In this document: positions 1 to 8,070 of the stretch, piece after piece
Layout: every line of letters begins with the position of its first letter
How positions within the stretch are numbered: the first letter of the stretch is position 1
Source: Bacteroidales bacterium
GTDB lineage: Bacteria; Bacteroidota; Bacteroidia; Bacteroidales; UBA10428
NCBI GenBank assembly: GCA_016936215.1
Contig: JAFGPL010000194.1
Coordinates: forward strand, 1-37,256
Direction of reading: 5' to 3'
Length of the DNA: 37,256 bases
Made by a program: the position numbers and the translations under genes
Notes under the pieces: model-generated
The model's database searches: none
What the model was told of the DNA's origin: nothing
The model's input: the letters and a program-made list of their open reading frames with translations, nothing else

Positions 1-299
1 GAAAAAAGGGAGTTTACCATGCGTAAATGACCTTTTTGAGGACGAGCGCAACGAAGTATGCGGACTTTAAAGACAGACACTATTTAGTAAGCTTTTTGTT
101 TTTCTAAAAGTTACATTAACACAGGAAATACAAGGAATAATAATAGAAAAAGAAATTGGCTTTCTCTTAGCTTTTACATATTTTATGGTTACATCAGAGA
201 TATATCGGGTAACAACAACCGGGGAAAGGATGCCCTCCATATATTTATCCCGGCAGCATGCCTGGGTTATTATCCTTAACGTTTTTATGTTGTTTTATC
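1..299. other. upstream region of the ABC importer operon with a short hairpin
   Basis: No coding region is supported here. The clearest structure is a GC-rich hairpin at 249-266 (CCCGGCA, loop GCA, TGCC-T-GGG, seven pairs with one bulged T), 33 bases before the chosen ATG at 300. CCGGG at 219-223 could pair instead with CCCGG at 249-253, so two mutually exclusive folds are possible, as in a regulated leader. I could not match it to the cobalamin B12 box or to the molybdenum-cofactor RNA consensus that I remember. The first about 120 bases show nothing I recognise. Confidence 0.3.
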
Positions 300-1367
300 A
301 TGGTTAAGACCTATATTATTACCATTATATTAATCTTTTTTGCATTGCTTTCGTGCAAGCAAAAAACACCGGTGCAAGGGGGCAGAAGAATAACAGATAT
401 GCTTAACCGTACTGTGGAAATCCCTGACAGCATAAACGGGATTATTGGAATTTGTGCTGGCACGTTGAGGTTGCTTGCATACATGGATGCGATACATTTA
501 TTGAAAGGCGTTGAAGAGGTAGAAACCCGAAGTTACAAACCTTATAACCTGGCTTATCCCGAAATAGCATTACTGCCAATAATAGGCCCTATGCACGGGG
601 GTGATGCCGAATTAATTGTTACTCAAAAGCCAGATGTTATTTTTTCGACCTACATTTCGGTTAATGAAGCCAGTGAACTTCAGAAAAAAACCGGGATACC
701 AGTTATTGCGCTTGAGTATGGAGACCTGGGAAAAAATAAAACAGCATTGTACAATTCCCTTGTGCTTATTGGGGAAATAACAGGTAAAAAACAACGGGCT
801 GATTCCCTAATAGCATTCTTTGAACATGTTATTAATGATTTACATACCCGCACCAATCCAGCGGCTCAAAAAGATAAACCTGTTGTATATATCGGGGGGG
901 TCTCCAGCCGGGGGGCACACGGTATTACTTCAACCGATAATGCTTACGAACCCTTTGCATTTATATATGCCAAAAATGTGGCAAAATCCATCAAAGGAAA
1001 CAACCATTCAGTAAACGTCGATATTGAACAGCTCATAAAATGGGGCCCCGATATTGTTTTTCTTGATTGTGCAGGAATAGAAATTATTAATCAGGAAATT
1101 CTTGAAAACCCTGAAATATTCCATTCGATGAAATCGTTTCGCGATTCCCTGGTATATATGGTGCAGCCACATAACTGGTATACAACTAATTTCGGGACAG
1201 TGCTGGTTAATTCTTATTTTATTGGTAAAACCATTTACCCAAAGGAATTTTCTGATATTGTGCTGGAAGAAATTGGCGATTCTGTATATCATTATCTTTT
1301 AGGAAGAAATATCTTAAAAGAGATGAGCAATTACTATGGTGGTTATTCAAAATATAAGGGATATTAA
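300..1367 (+). CDS. ABC transporter substrate-binding lipoprotein (FecB/BtuF/MolA type)
   Basis: This is a periplasmic-binding-protein (class III, helical backbone) component that would capture a metal chelate, cobalamin or oxyanion for the importer encoded by the next two genes. The open frame extends to 258, but ATG300 gives a textbook lipoprotein signal: MVKT, a hydrophobic stretch, then LLSC with the lipidated Cys at residue 19, so I choose 300. The body has the expected TroA/FecB features, including a 'PDVIF' strand in the N-terminal lobe and a matching 'GPDIVFLD' strand in the C-terminal lobe. The stop codon abuts the permease ATG, so translation is probably coupled. The ligand cannot be read from sequence. 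The downstream FmdE-domain gene makes molybdate or tungstate (MolBCA-like) a reasonable guess, but iron-siderophore or corrinoid remain possible. Confidence 0.88.
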   Translation: MVKTYIITIILIFFALLSCKQKTPVQGGRRITDMLNRTVEIPDSINGIIGICAGTLRLLAYMDAIHLLKGVEEVETRSYKPYNLAYPEIALLPIIGPMHGGDAELIVTQKPDVIFSTYISVNEASELQKKTGIPVIALEYGDLGKNKTALYNSLVLIGEITGKKQRADSLIAFFEHVINDLHTRTNPAAQKDKPVVYIGGVSSRGAHGITSTDNAYEPFAFIYAKNVAKSIKGNNHSVNVDIEQLIKWGPDIVFLDCAGIEIINQEILENPEIFHSMKSFRDSLVYMVQPHNWYTTNFGTVLVNSYFIGKTIYPKEFSDIVLEEIGDSVYHYLLGRNILKEMSNYYGGYSKYKGY

Positions 1368-2429
1368 ATGACAGATTTAATTCATAGAAAATACAAGCAT
1401 TATATCAGGCGTAAACTGCTGTTTTTATTAGCCGTAATAGTTTTGTTGGTTGTTTTTTTCTTTATTGGTTTATCAATGGGAAGTATTAATATTCATTTAA
1501 AAAATATTCTTTATTCCCTCACAGGACTTGCAGATTATCAGGATTCGGTTATCGTATTAAATATTCGGTTGCCCAGGATATTGTCAGCTATAGTGGCCGG
1601 TATTGCCTTATCGGTGTCGGGTGCTGCCATGCAAAGTTTGCTGCGTAATCCCCTGGCATCGCCTGTTTCGCTTGGCATATCCCACGGAGCTGCTTTTGGG
1701 GCAGCTTTTGCCATTATTGTACTAAAGGGAATATCCAATGCCAATACAAATTTTCCCGTTTCTACCCCATACCTTATAAGCATTTCAGCTTTTTTTTGGA
1801 GCATGGTAAATACGCTTATCATTTTAACCATTGCAAAGCTTAAAGGAGCTCGTCCGGAGGTTATCATATTGTCGGGGATTATTAGTGGGTCATTATTTAC
1901 TGCAGGCACTTCTGCCTTGCAGTATTTTGGTAACGATATACAAGTTTCGTCTATTGTATTCTGGCTTTTCGGGGATATGGGGAAAACTTCATGGAATAAA
2001 TTCTGGGTACTTCTTGCTGTTACTATTCCGGCAACATTATATTTTATAAAAAACAGGTGGAATTACAATGCCTTGCATGCAGGTGATGAAACAGCTAAAA
2101 GCCTTGGGGTTAAAATAGGTAAAGTACGCATGGTTGGTATGTTTTTTGCTACACTGGCATCGGCTGTAACTGTTTCATTTTTTGGTGTCATTGGTTTTGT
2201 AGGGCTTGTTGTACCGCACATTGTCCGTCGCTTTATTGGTAACGATGAACGTTTTTTGATCCCTGCTTCGGCCCTTTTTGGCGGTATGTTCCTGCTTTTT
2301 GCCGATACTGTGGCCCGGGTTATCCTTTCACCTGTTATTTTACCCGTAGGAATACTTACTTCTTTTATAGGCGCCCCCTTGTTTATTTATCTTTTAATTA
2401 AAAATATTGGGAGGGCATATAATGATTGA
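1368..2429 (+). CDS. FecCD-family ABC transporter permease
   Basis: This is an integral inner-membrane permease of the FecCD/BtuC family, about 353 residues and full length for the family, with many hydrophobic segments spread along the protein. The conserved family segment RLPRILSAIVAGIALSVSGA and the following LLRNPLASP are clearly present near residues 64-98. The coupling region towards the C-terminus (GFVGLVVPHIVR) contacts the ATPase. The gene starts on the base after the stop of the binding protein and overlaps the ATPase gene by eight bases, so the three form a co-translated importer. A single permease gene implies a homodimer, as in BtuC2D2. Substrate is unresolved; see the binding protein. 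Confidence 0.93.
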   Translation: MTDLIHRKYKHYIRRKLLFLLAVIVLLVVFFFIGLSMGSINIHLKNILYSLTGLADYQDSVIVLNIRLPRILSAIVAGIALSVSGAAMQSLLRNPLASPVSLGISHGAAFGAAFAIIVLKGISNANTNFPVSTPYLISISAFFWSMVNTLIILTIAKLKGARPEVIILSGIISGSLFTAGTSALQYFGNDIQVSSIVFWLFGDMGKTSWNKFWVLLAVTIPATLYFIKNRWNYNALHAGDETAKSLGVKIGKVRMVGMFFATLASAVTVSFFGVIGFVGLVVPHIVRRFIGNDERFLIPASALFGGMFLLFADTVARVILSPVILPVGILTSFIGAPLFIYLLIKNIGRAYND

Positions 2430-3168
2430 AATCAAAAACCTTGATTTTGCCTATAAAGCTGACAACGTGCTTAAAAATATTTCAACAGATATAAAAAAAG
2501 GTGAGTTTGTAGGGATTGTTGGCCCAAACGGTTCAGGAAAAAGTACCCTTATAAAAACGATGGCCGGTATCCTTCCAGTTCATAAATACAGCGTGTTTAT
2601 TAATGAGCGCGACATACATTCATACAATCATAACGAACTTGCACGAAATATTGCATACGTACCGCAGTCGGAACAATTTTACCCGGTTAAAGTTTTCGAT
2701 GCAGTGCTTATGGGGCGTAAACCATATATCGGCTGGGCGCCAACAAAAAAAGACCATAGTGTTGTGATCAGGGTGTTAAAAATGCTTGAACTTGAAGATA
2801 TTGCCTTGTCGTTTTTGAACGAACTGAGCGGGGGGCAGCAACAGAGGGTATTTATTGCCCGGGCACTGGCGCAGGAAGCCGGTATTTTGCTGATGGACGA
2901 ACCTACAGCAAACCTTGACCTTCGACATGCACTGGATGTGCTCCAATTACTGAAAAACCTTTCAGATACCGGGATAACCGTGGTTATAGCCATTCATGAC
3001 TTGAATTTTGCAGTGAGATATTGCAACCGTATTATGATGCTAAACAATGGCACAATATTTTCACAAGGGGGAAGCGAAATTATGACCTCCGAAAATATTA
3101 AGAAGTTGTATAAAACAAATGTTAAGGTATTTCAACAGGATAGCCATGTATTTTTTATACCCGAATAA
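2422..3168 (+). CDS. ABC transporter ATP-binding protein (FecE/BtuD type)
   Basis: This cytoplasmic ATPase drives the importer. Walker A is GPNGSGKST (about residues 34-42), followed by the signature LSGGQQQR and Walker B ILLMDEP, with the switch His in AIHD. All are intact. The frame is open from a TTG at 2407, but ATG2422 is preferred because GGGAGGG lies just upstream at 2408-2414 and the encoded MIEIKNLDF is the usual family N-terminus. The start lies inside the end of the permease gene (eight-base overlap). The length of 248 residues is normal. Eleven bases separate its stop from the next gene, which is probably in the same transcript. Confidence 0.93.
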   Translation: MIEIKNLDFAYKADNVLKNISTDIKKGEFVGIVGPNGSGKSTLIKTMAGILPVHKYSVFINERDIHSYNHNELARNIAYVPQSEQFYPVKVFDAVLMGRKPYIGWAPTKKDHSVVIRVLKMLELEDIALSFLNELSGGQQQRVFIARALAQEAGILLMDEPTANLDLRHALDVLQLLKNLSDTGITVVIAIHDLNFAVRYCNRIMMLNNGTIFSQGGSEIMTSENIKKLYKTNVKVFQQDSHVFFIPE

Positions 3169-3179
3169 AATATAAAAGT

Positions 3180-4277
3180 ATGATAACAGTTGAACCTATC
3201 GGAATAGTAAAAAATAAATTCAAAGAGCCGGCAGACCCTTTTTTAATGAGGGAAAGCCAAAGTAAAATCATTATTGATGCAAAATTTGAAGAAGGCCTCT
3301 ACCGCATAGAAGAATCGGCATACATAGATGTTACTTTCCATTTTCATAAATCGGAAGGGTACAACCTAAAAGGCGCTGTTTACGATGGGCAGGTAAAAGG
3401 TGTGTTTGCATCTCGCAGTCCCAGAAGGCCAAGTAGCTTGGGTAATAGCACGGTTAAATTGTTATCGCGTGAAGGCAATAAACTTATTGTGTCAGGGCTT
3501 GATGCTATTGATGGTACACCTGTTTTGGATATCAAACCATGTAATACTTCTTTTTTTGAAGAACATGGTAAAGCAATTCATGTTAACCGCCTGAAGCATA
3601 GTCCGCGATGGGAGATTACCCGTTTTATTAAAAATAACAGTCTGGATTCCTTATTGCTCGAAGCAGGCAAGCTTCACGGGCATTTTTGTTCAGGTTTGGC
3701 ATTGGGGGTAATGGCAGCCACATATGCCATGCAAAAAATAAGTGAATTTTCAGATGGCATGGAAGATATAATAGCTATTACAGAAACCAATAATTGCTTT
3801 TCAGATGGTATACAGTTTGTTACCGGATGTACTTTTGGTAATAACGCGCTAATATTCAAAGACATAGGTAAGAATGCCTTTACCCTTGCTGCAAGGGGGA
3901 AAAAAGGTATAAGAATTGTTTTGCGAAATGACTCAGCGGATTATTTACAAGAAAAATATCCCAGGTTTTATGATTATTTCCATAAAGTGGTTGTTGAACG
4001 TATCAACAGCATTGAACTGAAGGCAAAACTCAGGAAATCCGGCATTGAAGCTTCGTTTGGTATTCTTCACTCAGATTTTGAAAAAATATTCCACATACAG
4101 GAGGTTACCCCTGAATTACCCGGATACGCCCCTATACACGACAATGTAATTTGTGCTTTTTGTGGTGAAAAAACGATGTCAACCCGTATTACTGAAAAAG
4201 ACAATTATTTGTTATGCCTTACCTGTGCAAAAGAACCTTATGGTATGTTGACCGGTTTTGGAATAAAAGAAAAATAA
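3180..4277 (+). CDS. TrmO-like domain fused to FmdE domain and C-terminal zinc ribbon
   Basis: This is a two-domain protein of 365 residues. Residues 1-123 match the TrmO/TsaA (UPF0066) family, a SAM-binding beta-barrel that methylates t6A37 of tRNA; the hallmark segments FASRSPRRPSSLG (76-88) and DGTPVLDIKP (111-120) are present. Residues about 155-310 match FmdE (PF02663), named after molybdenum formylmethanofuran dehydrogenase operons: HGHFCSG (166-172), E202/C206/D209, then GCTFGN (216-221). The end carries a C-x2-C...C-x2-C ribbon (C325, C328, C346, C349). FmdE proteins bind metal through the conserved His and Cys residues, but their role is unsettled. Position at the end of an ABC-importer operon suggests metal handling rather than tRNA modification. 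Whether the TrmO half is still active cannot be judged here. Confidence 0.85.
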   Translation: MITVEPIGIVKNKFKEPADPFLMRESQSKIIIDAKFEEGLYRIEESAYIDVTFHFHKSEGYNLKGAVYDGQVKGVFASRSPRRPSSLGNSTVKLLSREGNKLIVSGLDAIDGTPVLDIKPCNTSFFEEHGKAIHVNRLKHSPRWEITRFIKNNSLDSLLLEAGKLHGHFCSGLALGVMAATYAMQKISEFSDGMEDIIAITETNNCFSDGIQFVTGCTFGNNALIFKDIGKNAFTLAARGKKGIRIVLRNDSADYLQEKYPRFYDYFHKVVVERINSIELKAKLRKSGIEASFGILHSDFEKIFHIQEVTPELPGYAPIHDNVICAFCGEKTMSTRITEKDNYLLCLTCAKEPYGMLTGFGIKEK

Positions 4278-4282
4278 AAAAT

Positions 4283-4314
4283 CACATTAAATGAACATTT
4301 GTTCATTTAATGTG
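4283..4314. repeat. perfect 14-bp AT-rich inverted repeat (terminator or operator)
   Basis: CACATTAAATGAAC (4283-4296), loop ATTT, then GTTCATTTAATGTG (4301-4314): 14 of 14 pairs. It starts six bases after the stop of the FmdE-fusion gene, so it may act as a transcription terminator, although there is no real T tract after it. The core TGAAC-N4-GTTCA also looks like a binding site for a dimeric regulator. Confidence 0.55.
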
Positions 4315-4556
4315 TTACCTTTATAAATAAAATACAAAAGATAAATTATTGTTGTTATTTAATAAATCGTATTTTTTATAAAATATTGTATGTCAATATA
4401 TAAAGTGCTATTCATTATAAATATAACATACAGTAAATCTTTAATTGTTTAAATGTTCTTTGAAAAATATTCTGATAAATAGTTTAAATAATTGATTGTT
4501 ATATGAACAAATGATTATTTAAAATTTTAAGTGAATAACCTTACAACCAGCCAATG

Positions 4557-4673
4557 AAGAACCTAATGGAGAATCCTGTCACCGCAAGGAACAGGGGATT
4601 TAAACCTTGTTGTGACTATAGTAAAGGTAAGCTTTCTGAAAACGGCCAAAGTAATGTAATACTTCAGGTTTTT
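4557..4673 (+). promoter_or_regulatory. candidate structured leader RNA (riboswitch-like) upstream of the cupin gene
   Basis: A 117-base segment folds by eye into a closed multi-helix junction. P1 pairs AAGAACCT (4557-4564) with AGGTTTTT (4666-4673), eight pairs including one G-U. P2 pairs AATCCTGT (4572-4579) with ACAGG-(GG)-ATT (4591-4600) and is capped by CC-GCAA-GG, a GNRA tetraloop at 4584-4587. P3 pairs ACCTT (4604-4608) with AAGGT (4624-4628). P4 pairs AAGTA (4649-4653) with TACTT (4660-4664). The block stands out as GC-richer than its surroundings and ends about 60 bases before the cupin start codon. It does not fit the riboswitch consensuses I can recall. The fold is seen in the sequence; regulation is inferred. 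Confidence 0.4.
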
Positions 4674-4736
4674 AATATCTTATTTGGATAGTATACAATA
4701 ATGGTTTAGTGTATTAATAATCAAGGAGGGAAAAAC

Positions 4737-5323
<587 letters not shown>

Positions 5324-5339
5324 AGCACACTGATTTAAA

Positions 5340-6017
5340 ATGGAACAAGTTGATTTAAACACAATAAAAAATAGTGTAACTGCCATACAGCAATCTATCC
5401 CTGCCCATGTTCTATTGGTTGCCGCTGCAAAAACACGGTTACCTGAAGAGGTCAGAGCTGCCATAGGGGCGGGCATTAAAGTAATCGGGTACAATTATGT
5501 GCAGGAAGCTGAGAATATGCACGGGTTTATAGATAATCAGGTGCAATGGCACATGATCGGACACCTGCAAAAAAACAAAGTTAAAAAAGCAGTTATGCTT
5601 TTTGATATGATCGAAACTATAGATTCTGTTGAACTGGCCGAAATGGTAAACAAACAGTGCATTTCAGCTGGAAAGATAATGCCCGTGCTTATCGAAATTA
5701 ACAGCGGTAAAGAGTCTAATAAAACCGGTGTATTACCTGAAAATGTGTTCTCGCTGATAAAGCAAATAAACAATTTACCAAATATACAGATTCAAGGCCT
5801 GATGACCATGGGCCCTCGTTTTGGTGACCCCGAAGAAGCCCGCCCCTATTTTAAAATTGCCAAATCTTTATTTGACGAAGTTAAAAAAGCAGGGATACCG
5901 AATACCGAAATGCGTTTTTTATCAATGGGGATGAGCAATAGTTACAAGATTGCCGTTGAAGAGGGGGCCAATATAGTAAGGATAGGCACTATGCTTTTTG
6001 GTAACAGGGGTTTGTAA
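5340..6017 (+). CDS. PLP homeostasis protein, YggS/PROSC family
   Basis: This is a 225-residue single TIM-barrel (alanine-racemase N-terminal fold) protein that binds pyridoxal phosphate and buffers the PLP pool; it has no racemase activity in studied members. The PLP lysine lies in LLVAAAKTR (K31 region), and the family signatures HMIGHLQKNKVKK and LMTMGPRFGDPEEARPYF are present, as is the C-terminal LSMGMSNSYKIAVEEGANIVRIGTMLFG pattern in two pieces. It begins 16 bases after the ferredoxin stop, consistent with co-transcription. Adjacent NadA is another cofactor-related gene. Length and motifs are normal; nothing looks defective. Confidence 0.95.
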   Translation: MEQVDLNTIKNSVTAIQQSIPAHVLLVAAAKTRLPEEVRAAIGAGIKVIGYNYVQEAENMHGFIDNQVQWHMIGHLQKNKVKKAVMLFDMIETIDSVELAEMVNKQCISAGKIMPVLIEINSGKESNKTGVLPENVFSLIKQINNLPNIQIQGLMTMGPRFGDPEEARPYFKIAKSLFDEVKKAGIPNTEMRFLSMGMSNSYKIAVEEGANIVRIGTMLFGNRGL

Positions 6018-6064
6018 TAATAGAAGGTAAAGAGTCATAGAATTCCGGGCTAAAAGTAACCGTC

Positions 6065-6970
6065 ATGACAAGCCGTGAAAAAATATCAGCATCTATACTC
6101 GAACTCAAGAAGAAGCATAATGCAATTATTTTAGCACATGTTTACCAGCGCGGCGAAATTCAGGATATTGCAGATTATGTTGGTGATTCGCTCGATTTAA
6201 GCAGAAAGGCTGTTAACACGAAAGCCGATGTAATAGTTTTTTGTGGTGTGCAGTTTATGGCAGAAACAGCCGCCATGCTTAACCCGGATAAAATAGTTCT
6301 TTTACCAGACTTAAATGCAGGTTGTGGCCTGGCAGATATGGCTGCCCCTGACCAAATTTTAAAAGTAAAAAAGCAAAATCAGGAAATGGCCGTTGTCACA
6401 TACATAAACAGCTCTGCTGAAGTAAAAGCTATTTCTGATATCTGCTGCACATCTGCTAATGCCGTTGCTGTCGTTAATTCACTTTCTTACAGCCATGTTT
6501 TGTTTGTCCCCGACAAAAATTTAGGTGCTTTCGTGGCTGAGCAGACTGGTAAAAAAATTTATTTTTGGGATGGTTATTGCTACGTGCACGAAAACATCAA
6601 ACCTGATAAGATTCAATATTTAAAGGAGAAATATCCTGATGCTGAAATTATTGTGCATCCTGAATGTCCTGCAGATGTCAGGCATTTGGCTGATTACACC
6701 GGCAGTACTTCTCAGATGTCAATGTATGTTAAAAAAAGCCGGCATAAAGAATTTATTGTAGGTACCGAAGATAATTTTATATACCGCCTGAAAACTGATA
6801 ACCCGGGAAAAACATTTTATCCGGTTAACAGTATTTGTGATGGGATGAACAAAATAACCCTTGAAAAAGTAAAACTGGCGCTTGAAAAGATGGAATATAA
6901 AGTTTTTGTTCCGGAAGAAATAAGAAAGAAAGCAGCCATCGCGCTTGACAGAATGTTAGCTGTAGTATGA
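6065..6970 (+). CDS. nadA: quinolinate synthase
   Basis: This enzyme condenses iminoaspartate with dihydroxyacetone phosphate to quinolinate, the second step of de novo NAD synthesis, in the cytoplasm. At 301 residues it belongs to the short NadA group (Thermotoga-like). The three [4Fe-4S] ligands are C87 (AGCGLAD), C172 (DGYCYVHE) and C258 (SICDGMNK), spaced 85 and 86 residues apart, as in the short family members. Substrate-binding segments LAHVYQRGEIQDIAD and IVHPECP are intact. NadB and NadC are not in the window. The stop codon is immediately followed by the ATG of the radical SAM gene, so the two are translationally coupled. Confidence 0.95.
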   Translation: MTSREKISASILELKKKHNAIILAHVYQRGEIQDIADYVGDSLDLSRKAVNTKADVIVFCGVQFMAETAAMLNPDKIVLLPDLNAGCGLADMAAPDQILKVKKQNQEMAVVTYINSSAEVKAISDICCTSANAVAVVNSLSYSHVLFVPDKNLGAFVAEQTGKKIYFWDGYCYVHENIKPDKIQYLKEKYPDAEIIVHPECPADVRHLADYTGSTSQMSMYVKKSRHKEFIVGTEDNFIYRLKTDNPGKTFYPVNSICDGMNKITLEKVKLALEKMEYKVFVPEEIRKKAAIALDRMLAVV

Positions 6971-7984
6971 ATGGAAGCCTTACTATATCAGAAGCTTGAT
7001 GAGGAAAAAGTCCGTTGTAACCTTTGTGCCCATCGTTGTGTGGTTCACAATGGAAAATCAGGGATATGCAAAGTAAGGGAGAATAATAACGGGATTCTTT
7101 ATACCATTGTATATGGAAGGGTGATTGCACAACACATTGACCCGATAGAAAAGAAGCCGTTATATCATTTCTACCCGGGGTCAAAATCATATTCAGTTGC
7201 CACACCCGGTTGTAATTTTCACTGCCGCTTTTGCCAAAATTGGGATATTTCACAATTAGGCAACAGTAAAAAAATAGTTGAAACCTGCAATATTATAACT
7301 CCCGGGCAGATCGTGCAGAATGCTTTAAAAACCAACTGTAACAGTATTGCATATACTTATACCGAACCTACTATATTTTTTGAATATAGTTATGATATTG
7401 CCCGTTTGGCAAAAAAGGAAGGAATCAAAAATATTTATGTGTCAAACGGATACATGTCCTCTGAAATGCTTGATATGATATGCCCGTATCTTGATGCAGT
7501 CAACATAGACCTGAAAGCATTCAGGGATGAGAGCTACCGGCGAATAATGGGAGCACGGTTAAAACCTGTGCTTGAAAACCTGAAAAAAATTAAACAAATG
7601 GATATATGGCTTGAGGTAACGAGCCTGATTATCCCGGGCATTAATGACAATCGGGGTGAAATCAGCGATATAGCAAAATTTATTTCTGCTGAATTGGGAA
7701 AAGATGTCCCCTGGCACATAAGCCGGTATATTCCGGCTTATAAAATGAAAGATATTCCGCCAACACCGGTAAAAACCCTTCTGGAAGCCAGGGAAACAGG
7801 GTTGAAGGCTGGACTTGAATTTGTTTATATTGGCAATATGGCTTTACCTGGCGGTTCAGACACAATATGTCCTCAATGTGGTTTCCGGTTAATAGAGCGT
7901 TCGGGTTTTGGTGTATTGCATAATTATATCAAAGATGGACGATGCCCTGAATGTGGTATAAAAATACCCGGTATGGGTTTATAA
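6971..7984 (+). CDS. AmmeMemoRadiSam-system radical SAM enzyme (PflA-like)
   Basis: This is a 337-residue radical SAM protein. The cluster motif is C81-x3-C85-x2-C88 in TPGCNFHCRFCQNW. An N-terminal Cys set (C16, C19, C23, C33) and a C-terminal CPQCG...CPECG ribbon frame it. The segment IDPIEKKPLYHFYPG before the cluster motif is typical of the family that is usually found with AMMECR1 and Memo proteins, whose joint product is still unknown. Neither partner is encoded in this window. The gene starts on the base after the nadA stop. Older annotation would call it a pyruvate formate-lyase activating enzyme, but no formate lyase is present here. Confidence 0.88.
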   Translation: MEALLYQKLDEEKVRCNLCAHRCVVHNGKSGICKVRENNNGILYTIVYGRVIAQHIDPIEKKPLYHFYPGSKSYSVATPGCNFHCRFCQNWDISQLGNSKKIVETCNIITPGQIVQNALKTNCNSIAYTYTEPTIFFEYSYDIARLAKKEGIKNIYVSNGYMSSEMLDMICPYLDAVNIDLKAFRDESYRRIMGARLKPVLENLKKIKQMDIWLEVTSLIIPGINDNRGEISDIAKFISAELGKDVPWHISRYIPAYKMKDIPPTPVKTLLEARETGLKAGLEFVYIGNMALPGGSDTICPQCGFRLIERSGFGVLHNYIKDGRCPECGIKIPGMGL

Positions 7985-8070
7985 TTCAGGCTGTTTAATA
8001 TTATTGTCAAGAATGATTTCAATTTAAAAATAGTGAAATCTGTTTTATATATGAGTATACAAATTTAAAA

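Larger units (their letters stand above)
4278..4736. other. 459-base intergenic region between importer and cupin operons
   Basis: This is a non-coding, mostly very AT-rich stretch. It contains a perfect palindrome (4283-4314), a possible promoter (TTTG at 4459-4462, 17 bases, TAGTTTAA at 4480-4487; the spacing is short for Bacteroidota), and a GC-richer structured block at 4557-4673 described separately. Between these I see nothing more than AT-rich spacer. The sequence ATGAACAAAT at 4503-4512 repeats, in the same orientation after reverse complement, the right arm of the palindrome (ATTTGTTCAT, 4298-4307). Confidence 0.5.

Noticed and set aside
258-299. Upstream start (ATG258) for the ABC binding lipoprotein
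   Set aside because: It would add 14 residues before a complete lipoprotein signal and lies inside the hairpin at 249-266; ATG300 gives a normal signal and lipobox.
4557-4673. Known riboswitch (cobalamin, c-di-GMP-I or Moco) at the structured block
   Set aside because: The B12 box is absent, the c-di-GMP-I core resemblance is limited to short GG/AA/CC blocks around a GNRA hairpin, and Moco conserved segments do not align. Kept as an unclassified candidate.
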